This document shows, piece by piece, positions 1 through 7,872 of a DNA stretch of 64,000 nt. The notes under the pieces were generated by a model. It made no database searches, had not been told where the DNA came from, and saw only the letters and a program-made list of their open reading frames with translations. The stretch is from Bacteroidales bacterium. Its GTDB lineage: Bacteria > Bacteroidota > Bacteroidia > Bacteroidales > Muribaculaceae. Both the position numbers and the translations under genes were made by a program. The stretch spans positions 1-64,000 of the forward strand of contig JAAVFJ010000003.1 in the NCBI GenBank assembly GCA_014800845.1, read 5' to 3'. Numbering within the stretch: the stretch's first letter is position 1; each line of letters begins with the position of its first letter.

Positions 1-56
1 TTTGCTGCGAGGTTAATTGATGATATTTCATTGCAACACAAAATTAGTTAATCTCA

Positions 57-79
57 GGGAGACTTCGGTCTCTTTTTTT
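57..79 (+). terminator. Rho-independent-type hairpin (GAGAC-TTCG-GTCTC + T run)
   Basis: GGGAGACTTCGGTCTCTTTTTTT; presumably ends a gene upstream of the window. Confidence 0.7.
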
Positions 80-143
80 GTATTGCAAGTTGAAAGTTTC
101 CTTTTGCACGACTTAATATCGGATTGGGGAGGGGCTGGGGCTT

Positions 144-719
144 GTGAAGCCCCGTCCCCAATCCGCCATTAAGTCTCAAGCGTCAAAAATATTGGGGGCT
201 ATTCAGCGCGAAGATTTTTGCACTTCGAAATTGAATCTACGCCCGAAGGAAGCCGACGGCAAGCGCTTCGGCGACTGGGAGATGGACCTTGTCATCGGCA
301 AGGGGCAGAAAAGCGCCGTGCTGACTCTAGTGGAGAGGTCAACCAACATGTTTTTGCAGAAAAAGCTCTCGTCCAAGCAGCCCTCCCACGTGGCCAGGGC
401 CGCATGGCTTCTGCTGCTCCCCTACAAAGACCATGTCCTGACAATCACCACCGACAACGGGCTCGAGTTCAGGGAGCACGCATGGCTTGCCAAGAAAATC
501 GGAGCCACCGTCTATTGCGCCGACCTCTATTGCCCCGGACAAAAGGGAGCGGTGGAGAATGCAAACAAGCTTTTCCGCCAATATTTCCCGAAAGGCACCG
601 ACTTCCGACATGTAGAACAAAAGGAAATGGATGCCATCCAAAGGAAAATAAACAGTAGGCCAAGAGAAAAACTGAACTTCGATTCTCCAAAAAACGTGTT
701 CTTCAAGAATATTCTCTAA
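144..719 (+). mobile_element. IS30-family transposase remnant (catalytic C-terminal part; N-terminal HTH missing)
   Basis: RFGDWEMDLVIGKG, TTDNGLEF, YCPGQKGAVENANKLFRQYFPKGTD and NSRPREKLNFDSPKNVFF are IS30-type DDE motifs; no N-terminal domain in frame. Confidence 0.8.
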
Positions 720-822
720 CTTTGCACTTGCTTGTTGACTCTACAATTAACGGAACTTCCTTGTAGTCGCACAAAGGTTTGGTCGCCTGTCAGCACTACC
801 TGGAAGTTTTTGGCTTTTTATA

Positions 823-1068
823 ATGACGGAAACTCATGCAATATACAATGGTCTTTTCTCAGCGGATGAATTTCTCGTAGATTGGAGAGATCTTGAATTT
901 TCCCATCCCGAAAGGAAAATCCGCCTTGCCACATCTTTCAGTGGTATAGGTGCTATTGAGCATGCGTTCCAACGCTTAGGGCTTAATTGTGAAATTGTTT
1001 TTGCGGGTGACGTAGATGATAAATGTAAAAAATCATATTTTGCCAATTATCATATTACAGAAGAATAA
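823..1068 (+). pseudogene. truncated C5-cytosine DNA methyltransferase N-terminal fragment
   Basis: IRLATSFSGIGAIEHAFQRLGLNCEIVFAGDVDDKCKKSYFANY matches motif I region of Dcm-like MTases; stops at 81 aa, no PCQ/ENV motifs follow. Confidence 0.65.
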
Positions 1069-1312
1069 TGGCACTAAAATTATGAGCACACCATCATTAG
1101 AGCCTAATCCTCTTTTTTCCACAACCTCTGTCTTCATAGGTAGTGGCTTCGATTTAAGGTTGGGTCTTCAATCGAAATATACTGATTTTTTAGACCTATA
1201 ATTATGGAGTTGCGGCATCGCCGCCGCGCTTCCGTAAAATGAGCCTAATGTCTCATCCGGAAGGCTTCAATAGCTAACTCATTTTGAACGACTTCGATCA
1301 AAATAACTAAAT

Positions 1313-2020
1313 ATGAACAAACGCAATATGGGAATTATACTTATAGTTGCAGGTGCAATACTTCTTGTGTGCGGGATTGTTATGGTTTCTACTAATCAAC
1401 ACAATACTGTCGAACCTGCAAATACTCAACCGCAGTTGGTAGTTGTGGAGAAGCATATACACGACACACTAACTTCGCCAACCACTGTTGAGAATGGTGT
1501 ATCTCGACCCAGCGAATCAGAGAATCCAACCGTCGACAAATCCAAAGAAAAAGGCGATGCTTTTGAAGATTTCGTTGTAAATCTTCTCGCCGACTGGAGA
1601 TTGAAACTTCTCGACCGCACTCAGGACGCTGTCTCGACTGCGGGCGTCGTAGCTGAGTCATGCAAAAATCCTGATTTACACGTTCAGCAGAAACGAGGTA
1701 AGAGTGAGATTGACTATTATCTTGAGTGTAAGTATCGCTCGCAGTGGAAAGACGGAGCTGTAATCTTTGAGGATTGGCAGCTTGACCGCTATCGTCAGTT
1801 CCAAAGAAGTAATCGTCGTAAGGTTATCTTTGCTCTCGGCGTAGGTGGTACACCGTCCGCTCCTGCTTCGTTCATGCTCGTTCCTCTTGATTCCGTCAAA
1901 GGTAACTCCATTAAGCAAATCAAAACTGAGTTTGCTGTCGAGCCTTCATCTTCTGCTCTCGTCGAATACATAAACAATTACTTCTCTAAAGTATTCTCTA
2001 AAGCTAAACATAAATCATAA
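1313..2020 (+). CDS. membrane-anchored PD-(D/E)XK nuclease-like protein
   Basis: N-terminal TM (IILIVAGAILLVCGIVMV), then GDAFEDFVVNLL...SEIDYYLECKYRS (D-x(n)-ExK pattern). Confidence 0.55.
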   Translation: MNKRNMGIILIVAGAILLVCGIVMVSTNQHNTVEPANTQPQLVVVEKHIHDTLTSPTTVENGVSRPSESENPTVDKSKEKGDAFEDFVVNLLADWRLKLLDRTQDAVSTAGVVAESCKNPDLHVQQKRGKSEIDYYLECKYRSQWKDGAVIFEDWQLDRYRQFQRSNRRKVIFALGVGGTPSAPASFMLVPLDSVKGNSIKQIKTEFAVEPSSSALVEYINNYFSKVFSKAKHKS

Positions 2021-2172
2021 TGACCGACTTCGACGATTTAGATACATACAGCGGAGACGCCGAACATGATATGTGGGTGGACTTCGATAATTACGAAAAC
2101 ACCGGCGGCCCTGATGCTTTCAACGAATCAGATATTAACAACTTTATTGACAACCTTAACGACTGGGACTAA
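2020..2172 (+). CDS. 50-aa highly acidic protein overlapping the upstream stop codon
   Basis: Read from sequence: MTDFDDLDTYSGDAEHDMWVDFDNYENTGGPDAFNESDINNFIDNLNDWD; ATG shares the last A of the upstream TAA; 13 D + 3 E, no K/R. Confidence 0.55.
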   Translation: MTDFDDLDTYSGDAEHDMWVDFDNYENTGGPDAFNESDINNFIDNLNDWD

Positions 2173-2345
2173 TGAAACACTATCTCGCAAGACTATAGAA
2201 TAAGGTTGCCGAAGCTGGAGGCGTTGCTTCATATTTGAGCACAGGCCGGTAATACCGGGCATTGTGCCCGTCGCAGAACTATTTTGTTGGTGGGGGCTGC
2301 ATAGGTGGAGGTTTTTGGGAAGGGGGGGGGAGGGTTGAGGAATGG

Positions 2346-2375
2346 AAATGCCACCGAGGGGGCTCGGTGGCATTT
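2346..2375. terminator. hairpin AAATGCCACCGAG-GGGG-CTCGGTGGCATTT, likely bidirectional
   Basis: perfect 13-bp stem between convergent genes. Confidence 0.7.
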
Positions 2376-2413
2376 GTTATGGGTTGGAGGGGTGGCCCTC
2401 TTGGGGTTGTGGG

Positions 2414-2785
2414 TCAGACGGTACGGGCTTTGTATAGGCGGTAGGTGATAAGGAGCCAGATGAGGAGGTAGATGGCGCTTGTTATCACGTAGGGCTTTAC
2501 GGTCTCGCAGAGCAGGGCGAGCAGGGCGTTGAGGAGCAGGCCGATTATGCCGAAGCTAATGCAGGAGACTTTGAGCATGGTGGCTTGGCGGTCGCCTGTG
2601 CAGCATACGGCGACTCCAAACATCACTGCGGCCATTACGCCTGTGCAGATGCCTATGAGAATCTGCATGTTCTCAGCATCGATCAGGGAGGTTACGCTCC
2701 AGCCGAGCAGGCCGGATACGAGCACTACGCATATTACGGGAATCAGTTTAAACTGAAGTATTACCGGAGTTTGATTGGTTTCCAT
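2414..2785 (-). CDS. small multi-TM membrane protein
   Basis: 123 aa, about four hydrophobic segments; 7 nt downstream of the GYF_2 gene, same strand. Confidence 0.65.
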   Translation of the reverse strand: METNQTPVILQFKLIPVICVVLVSGLLGWSVTSLIDAENMQILIGICTGVMAAVMFGVAVCCTGDRQATMLKVSCISFGIIGLLLNALLALLCETVKPYVITSAIYLLIWLLITYRLYKARTV

Positions 2786-2792
2786 AGTGCCC

Positions 2793-3161
2793 TTATTTCA
2801 CCTCGGGTTTTGGTGACAGGAGTATGATTTTGTTTATTTCGGGAACATTGCATGCCATCTGCCATCCGGACATGCCGGGATGCCACACTAAGGTGTTGTC
2901 GGTGATGCTGCCGTTGGCTATGAGTTTAGTCATTTCGGCAGTGTTCAGCGGGCCGGCCTGACGGTTGTCGACCACGGTGTACCATTGAGTGTTGGTCAAT
3001 GGAGCGCTGGCACACCCGCTCTGGCCTGTTGTGCCGGCGTTTACGCCTGCCACCTGCATGTTATTCATGGTGTAGTTCATGGTGTTAACCATTTGCTGCG
3101 CCAGTGACATTCCCATGCCGAATTCTATCAGACGGTCTATGGAGCTGAAATCTGTACTCAT
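2793..3161 (-). CDS. GYF_2 domain protein
   Basis: WYTVVDNRQAGPLNTAEMTKLIANGSITDNTLVWHPGMSGWQMACNVPEI. Confidence 0.75.
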   Translation of the reverse strand: MSTDFSSIDRLIEFGMGMSLAQQMVNTMNYTMNNMQVAGVNAGTTGQSGCASAPLTNTQWYTVVDNRQAGPLNTAEMTKLIANGSITDNTLVWHPGMSGWQMACNVPEINKIILLSPKPEVK

Positions 3162-3191
3162 TTCTGTGGGGTGTTAGAGTTAATAAACCTA

Positions 3192-4583
3192 TTAGGGCAT
3201 GGGGGGCGGAGGCACGGGGCAACCGGCAGGCATGGGGGGAGCGAAGATGCATGCGAGTTCGGGCACCTGTCCGGCGGGGAGCCACTGCGACATGCCCGGA
3301 GCCCATACGAATGTGTTGGCGTTCATCTGTCCCTGAGCTACCATCTGAGTGAGCGTGCTCACGGGGTAGGGGCCGTACTGCTGACCATTGATGGCTATGT
3401 GGTACTGGGTGTTGGTGGGTGCGCCGGGCATGGGCGGGGGTGTCTGCGCGTTGTTCTGCGCGGCCTGCTGTTGCCACTGATTGTTCATCTGCTGGCCCAT
3501 GTTGTTAACCATGCCGGCCATCTGGTTGCCGAGCGCGCCGCCTACGGCCATGCCTGTCATGAACTGTGCAGGGTTGATGCCGCTGGAGCCTGCGCCGCTG
3601 CCGAAGCTGCTGCTACCCATGCTCTTTGCGGCTGTCTGCATCACGTCGGCCTGACGGTTGAGGGCGTGCGCACCGATAAACTGCGTCTCGGTCTGGAGGC
3701 GCTGGGCACGCTGAGCTTCCTCGCGCTGGATGGCCAGAGTCTCGTCGAGATTGCGGGCGTTGATGTCCTGCATGTCGGCCAGATTCTTGACGTTGACAGC
3801 TGTCTGGGCAGCGATGGTGGCCTTCTGCTGGTCTGCCGTAACGGAGCGGAGTTCGCGGTAGCCCTCCGACTGCTTGTCCACATCGATGCGGGAGATGTCA
3901 AGGCGCTTGAGGCTCACGGCAAAGTCTTCGAGGTCCTCCTTAATGAGCGGCTTGATCATGTCGTTGATTTGGTCAAGGCGGCGCTCAATCTGGAGTACGG
4001 GGAGTTGGTGTTTCTCGGGAGCGTTTGACACTTCAGACTTGATGCGTCTTGTCACAGCGTCTTTGATCTGAGCCTTGAGCTCATCGAGAGTGAAGTTGAT
4101 GAGTCGATGAGTCTTGATGAAAGCCTGGGGATCGGCTATATTGAAGGTGAGGCTGCCGCCAACAGACATGGGCACAGCGAAGTCGAGGAATCGGGGGTCG
4201 AAGACATCAAAATAGGGTATGCCGAAGTTGAGCTTGATTACGCCGGCCAGGTTGATGTAGTAGATTTCAGCCTGGAAGGGTGACTCGCCACCGAAGGCCA
4301 TTCCCACGATAGATGAAAGCACGGGGAAGTTAGCGGTCTTGATGGTGTCATCGAAAGGACCGTAAATGAAGTCCTGCATCGTGCCGTCTTTCTGCTTGTA
4401 GACAAATACGGCGACTTCGCCATCTTTCACTCGCAGAGAGGAGCCATAGCGGATGCTGTTTTCACGGGAAGTGGAGTTAGCTTCCTGCCCTGCAGGACGC
4501 CATTTCCACACTAAATATTCTTGTTCATCGCAGCGGATAACGTTCATTAAACCGCCGCTTTTACCACGTCCAAAAAGTGCCAT
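3192..4583 (-). CDS. SPFH-domain (YdjI/virion-core-like) protein with C-terminal GYF_2 domain
   Basis: VIRCDEQEYLVWKW..., SPFH-like body, Gly/Gln/Met linker, C-terminal YHIAINGQQYGPYPVSTLTQMVAQGQMNANTFVWAPGMSQWLPAGQVPEL. Confidence 0.75.
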   Translation of the reverse strand: MALFGRGKSGGLMNVIRCDEQEYLVWKWRPAGQEANSTSRENSIRYGSSLRVKDGEVAVFVYKQKDGTMQDFIYGPFDDTIKTANFPVLSSIVGMAFGGESPFQAEIYYINLAGVIKLNFGIPYFDVFDPRFLDFAVPMSVGGSLTFNIADPQAFIKTHRLINFTLDELKAQIKDAVTRRIKSEVSNAPEKHQLPVLQIERRLDQINDMIKPLIKEDLEDFAVSLKRLDISRIDVDKQSEGYRELRSVTADQQKATIAAQTAVNVKNLADMQDINARNLDETLAIQREEAQRAQRLQTETQFIGAHALNRQADVMQTAAKSMGSSSFGSGAGSSGINPAQFMTGMAVGGALGNQMAGMVNNMGQQMNNQWQQQAAQNNAQTPPPMPGAPTNTQYHIAINGQQYGPYPVSTLTQMVAQGQMNANTFVWAPGMSQWLPAGQVPELACIFAPPMPAGCPVPPPPMP

Positions 4584-5761
4584 TATACTTTGATTTTATA
4601 TTTTGCAGCTAATTCGTTGATTTGATTAAGGAGTTTCTGATCACCGTCCAATACCACGCGGGCCTTAATAAGAATCTCCTTGGATTTCTTATAGTAAGCT
4701 TTCTGGTCAGGAGTAGCGAACAGGCCCGATTTAGACTTAGTTACGCAGGAGGTAAAGAGGTCGAAGATATCCAGCTTGTTGTTGGGTATCGGGAAACTCT
4801 CGATGATGGTTGCTCTTTTGGTATAAATGTTTTGACCAGACATTGCATCAGAAAATCCGGAAGTATGACTTTGCTTCTCATCAAGCTCGCGGAGCAGTTT
4901 TGCAAGACGCTCAGCCGAATTTGAGGTCTGAGCTTCGCCAGTCACCTCGTAGTCGCAACCACACTCGGGGCAGCAGGCGGCAAGCAGTTTTATGGGGGCA
5001 CCGCAGTGGGGGCATTTTTTAGGCTGATTGTGAGCGGCAGGAGCAGCAGCGGGAGTGGGGGGTACCTTAGCCTGAGCGTTGATTCGTTCCAATTCCTGCT
5101 TGTGCTGCAACTCTTTTTCGCGAGCTATAAGCGTCTGGCGCTGTTCATAGAGACGAGCCTCGAGAATCATCACAAATTCATCCATAGCCACACCCTCTTC
5201 CTGAGCGTTGCGAATGAGCACGTCGCGCTCCATGTCGGAGATTTCGCCGTCGGCTACTGCCGCATCAATCAGGCGGTTAAGGCGGGGGGATAGTACATTG
5301 TTGTCCTCATTGCCGGCAGCGGGGACGGCAGGGGTTGCGCCGGCAGGACCTGTCCAGGGCACAGGGGGTACAGGGGGCGCAGGAGCGTTGAGTTGAAACA
5401 GAGCGTTCACTTCGGGCACCTTATTGGCGGGGAGCCATTGCGACATACCGTTCATGAAGACCAGCGTAGCGGGAGTGAGGGAGCCTTTGCTGATCATATC
5501 GAGCAGAGTGGCGCGCTCGTAGGGACCGTAGCTCTGACCGTTAACGGCGATGCTAACACTCATCTGGGGCTCATGATTGGGCACCGGAGGAGCCGGGGGA
5601 GTGGAGAGCACACCCATGTTGTCGCGCTCTTTTACTTTCGGTTTTCTATTTTTGGCTTTATCCAGTGCAAAGGATGCGATATCGCCCAGATCCGGCATTT
5701 CACCATTGGCTATGCTTGTTGCTTTGTCAGCTAAATTTTTCAATTTATTGAAAAGTGCCAT
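4583..5761 (-). CDS. GYF_2 + TerB-like + zinc-ribbon protein
   Basis: IAVNGQSYGPYERATLLDMISKGSLTPATLVFMNGMSQWLPANKVPEV; LIDAAVADGEISDMERDVLIRNA (TerB-like); CPHCGAPIKLLAACCPECG. Confidence 0.7.
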   Translation of the reverse strand: MALFNKLKNLADKATSIANGEMPDLGDIASFALDKAKNRKPKVKERDNMGVLSTPPAPPVPNHEPQMSVSIAVNGQSYGPYERATLLDMISKGSLTPATLVFMNGMSQWLPANKVPEVNALFQLNAPAPPVPPVPWTGPAGATPAVPAAGNEDNNVLSPRLNRLIDAAVADGEISDMERDVLIRNAQEEGVAMDEFVMILEARLYEQRQTLIAREKELQHKQELERINAQAKVPPTPAAAPAAHNQPKKCPHCGAPIKLLAACCPECGCDYEVTGEAQTSNSAERLAKLLRELDEKQSHTSGFSDAMSGQNIYTKRATIIESFPIPNNKLDIFDLFTSCVTKSKSGLFATPDQKAYYKKSKEILIKARVVLDGDQKLLNQINELAAKYKIKV

Positions 5762-6061
5762 ATTGCGTTGATTAATTAGATTTTATTTAGTTAGTAAGCA
5801 AGAAAAAACTATTACAATCATATCATGATTTAGGTTAGCGAGTCTTTCCCAGGTCATTAGACTTTTATTGAAAGTATTATGGAGATTTTAGCTGTAGAAG
5901 CATAGGTAGCGCCGAAGCAAAATGCTCTTGTGGACCGGTTGCTAAGAAGAAAAAGAGCATCCAATTACAATCAATAATGCTATGATGCAAAATTAATAGT
6001 AAAATATTGAAAAAACTAATTTTGAGTGTGAAAAAATATTTCTCACTATGAGAAATATTTT

Positions 6062-6352
6062 TTATACTTGAGGCATGTCACCGCACATTTGGGCAGCTTT
6101 GACCTCCTCCTTGTATTCGCGAGCCAGAGATGCGAAGAAATTGTGTTGCAGAATAACGGAGAGTCTCATCAGCAACTCAGTGTCAATGGAGTGGCGGATG
6201 AAAATATTATAAATATTTCGCCGGTCGCAATTGAGTTGCCGAGCAAGCCAAGTCACGGTCCAATTTTTCGGACCGTTGTCGAAGACCTCTTTTATGTATG
6301 CTCCTATGTGCATAGGTTCGTTTTTAATTCTCAGCACAAATTTACAACTCAT
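6062..6352 (-). CDS. XRE-like helix-turn-helix protein
   Basis: WTVTWLARQLNCDRRNIYNIFIRHSIDTELLMRLSVILQHNFF. Confidence 0.65.
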   Translation of the reverse strand: MSCKFVLRIKNEPMHIGAYIKEVFDNGPKNWTVTWLARQLNCDRRNIYNIFIRHSIDTELLMRLSVILQHNFFASLAREYKEEVKAAQMCGDMPQV

Positions 6353-6405
6353 TTCCTATTTGTCACTCGTCCATTTAGGTCCTTTTGAAGATTGTGGAGA
6401 AAGGG

Positions 6406-6427
6406 TTAAGTAAGTGTCAAAAATTAA
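6406..6427 (+). repeat. solo copy of the 22-bp motif TTAAGTAAGTGTCAAAAATTAA
   Basis: exact match to the rc of the 18429-18450 arm. Confidence 0.8.
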
Positions 6428-6847
6428 TGGTGTAAAAGCGCCCGGGAAGGCTGCACCATAAAAATGCAAAAAGCGTGGAGCGATGTCCTGTTTATCATAA
6501 CGGAGGCATCGCCAAACGCCTTTCACGAAATAAACAGTCCACCCCCACGCCATTTCGATATCAGGTCTCCTGCGGCAGAAGAGGATATGCGATCAGCATG
6601 AGCGCTGCTTGACTGCTTTCCCTTCGTGAGTGGATGAATTGGCGATTTTCCGTTAAAGGTAAAGCAAGAACGCTTCAATCAGTATGTCGGGTACAAATTT
6701 AGGATATTTTCTTGAGAATAAAAAATCATAAACCGAGAAAATAAAATTCACACAGTGTCATGCTTCATTTCTCGCTTTCATCTCCCGGTAATTGTGGGAC
6801 TACATTTGAAGACGCTTAATAAATTTGCTCGTTTGCCCGATTTGCGC

Positions 6848-6855
6848 TAACTTTG
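6848..6855 (+). promoter_or_regulatory. Bacteroidota -7 box TAACTTTG with TTTG 20 nt upstream
   Basis: TTTG-N20-TAACTTTG, 27 nt before ATG at 6883. Confidence 0.75.
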
Positions 6856-6882
6856 CTCTTGGAAAAAATTTTTTTAAGTTTT

Positions 6883-7344
6883 ATGAATATTGGTGATATA
6901 GTGCCTGATTTGTTAGGGCAGGATGCCGAGGGTCGCGAGGTTAAGCTCAGCGATTTTCCCGGTAAAAAAGTAATCTTATATTTCTATCCCAAAGACAACA
7001 CTTCGGGTTGCACGGCTGAAGCATGCAGCATGCGCGACAATCTTCCGGCGCTGGAGCATGAGGGTTATCAAGTGATAGGGGTAAGTGTGGACAGCGCTGA
7101 TTCCCACAAAAAGTTTGCCGCCAAGAATGAGCTGACATTCCCCTTGATTGCTGACACTGACCATAGACTTGTGGAGCAGATGGGTGTGTGGGGCGAGAAG
7201 TCCATGTATGGCCGCAAATACATGGGTACTTTCCGCACAACTTTCATCATCGGCCCCGACCATAAAATCGAAAAGATCTATCTGCCCAAGCAGATAAAGA
7301 CCAAGACTCACGCCACACAGATTCTTGATTCCGTTGGAAAGTAA
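6883..7344 (+). CDS. bcp: thioredoxin-dependent thiol peroxidase (BCP-type peroxiredoxin)
   Basis: YFYPKDNTSGCTAEACSMRDN; start adjusted to MNIGDIVPD. Confidence 0.93.
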   Translation: MNIGDIVPDLLGQDAEGREVKLSDFPGKKVILYFYPKDNTSGCTAEACSMRDNLPALEHEGYQVIGVSVDSADSHKKFAAKNELTFPLIADTDHRLVEQMGVWGEKSMYGRKYMGTFRTTFIIGPDHKIEKIYLPKQIKTKTHATQILDSVGK

Positions 7345-7415
7345 TTCCACAGCATCTGTTGAATTTGCCTAAGAGGGTGGCATCTGCGCTCAGCAATTCC
7401 CCCTTATACACAATT

Positions 7416-7467
7416 AAATCAATGCGCAAACGCCTGCCATTCCGGCACTGCGTTTGCGCATTGATTT
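7416..7467. terminator. 18-bp perfect inverted repeat downstream of bcp
   Basis: AAATCAATGCGCAAACGC-N16-GCGTTTGCGCATTGATTT; inner TGCC/GGCA stem. Confidence 0.5.
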
Positions 7468-7818
7468 GTTTCCTGAAAGGAAGGACTTTAGAGAAGCTAA
7501 CAAATCCGTAGCGCATGGAGAGGAGGATGGAATCCTCATGTCCAGAGGTTGCGGGTTTGGTGGTGGGAATCGGTTGGCGATTCGGTTTGGTTGTTGTGGG
7601 TGTATGCCGGTTATTTTAACTTAATTCTACTTTTTGCGTGGATTGTTGCTGATGGCATCTCCGAAGCCGGGGTTTGACGGCTGCCTTTCGGTTTTGTTGC
7701 GAAGTTCGCAATCAAATTCTGTTTGGGAAAGCCGAATTATTTCGGATGATTACAATCTATACTGCATATAGATGTTGGCTTTTGGGGATGCTTGGTTTGG
7801 TGGATGGATATATAAATT

Positions 7819-7849
7819 AAGAGAGACCTCGCGGGGCGGGGTCTCTCTT
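7819..7849 (-). terminator. hairpin after tonB
   Basis: AAGAGAGACC...GGTCTCTCTT, just past the tonB stop. Confidence 0.65.
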
Positions 7850-7872
7850 GGGTCCTTATGGGGATGGGGGAA

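Noticed and set aside
1016-1201. 61-aa ORF after the methyltransferase fragment
   Set aside because: No domain; likely decayed sequence between the MTase fragment and the nuclease-like gene.
3171-4028. 285-aa plus-strand ORF
   Set aside because: Antisense to the SPFH/GYF_2 gene; low-complexity Leu/Gly/His composition typical of shadow ORFs.
6356-6553. 65-aa minus-strand ORF
   Set aside because: Overlaps the 22-bp repeat and inverted repeat; no recognisable domain or ribosome-binding context.
7247-7516. 89-aa minus-strand ORF
   Set aside because: Overlaps bcp and its hairpin terminator; no domain signal.
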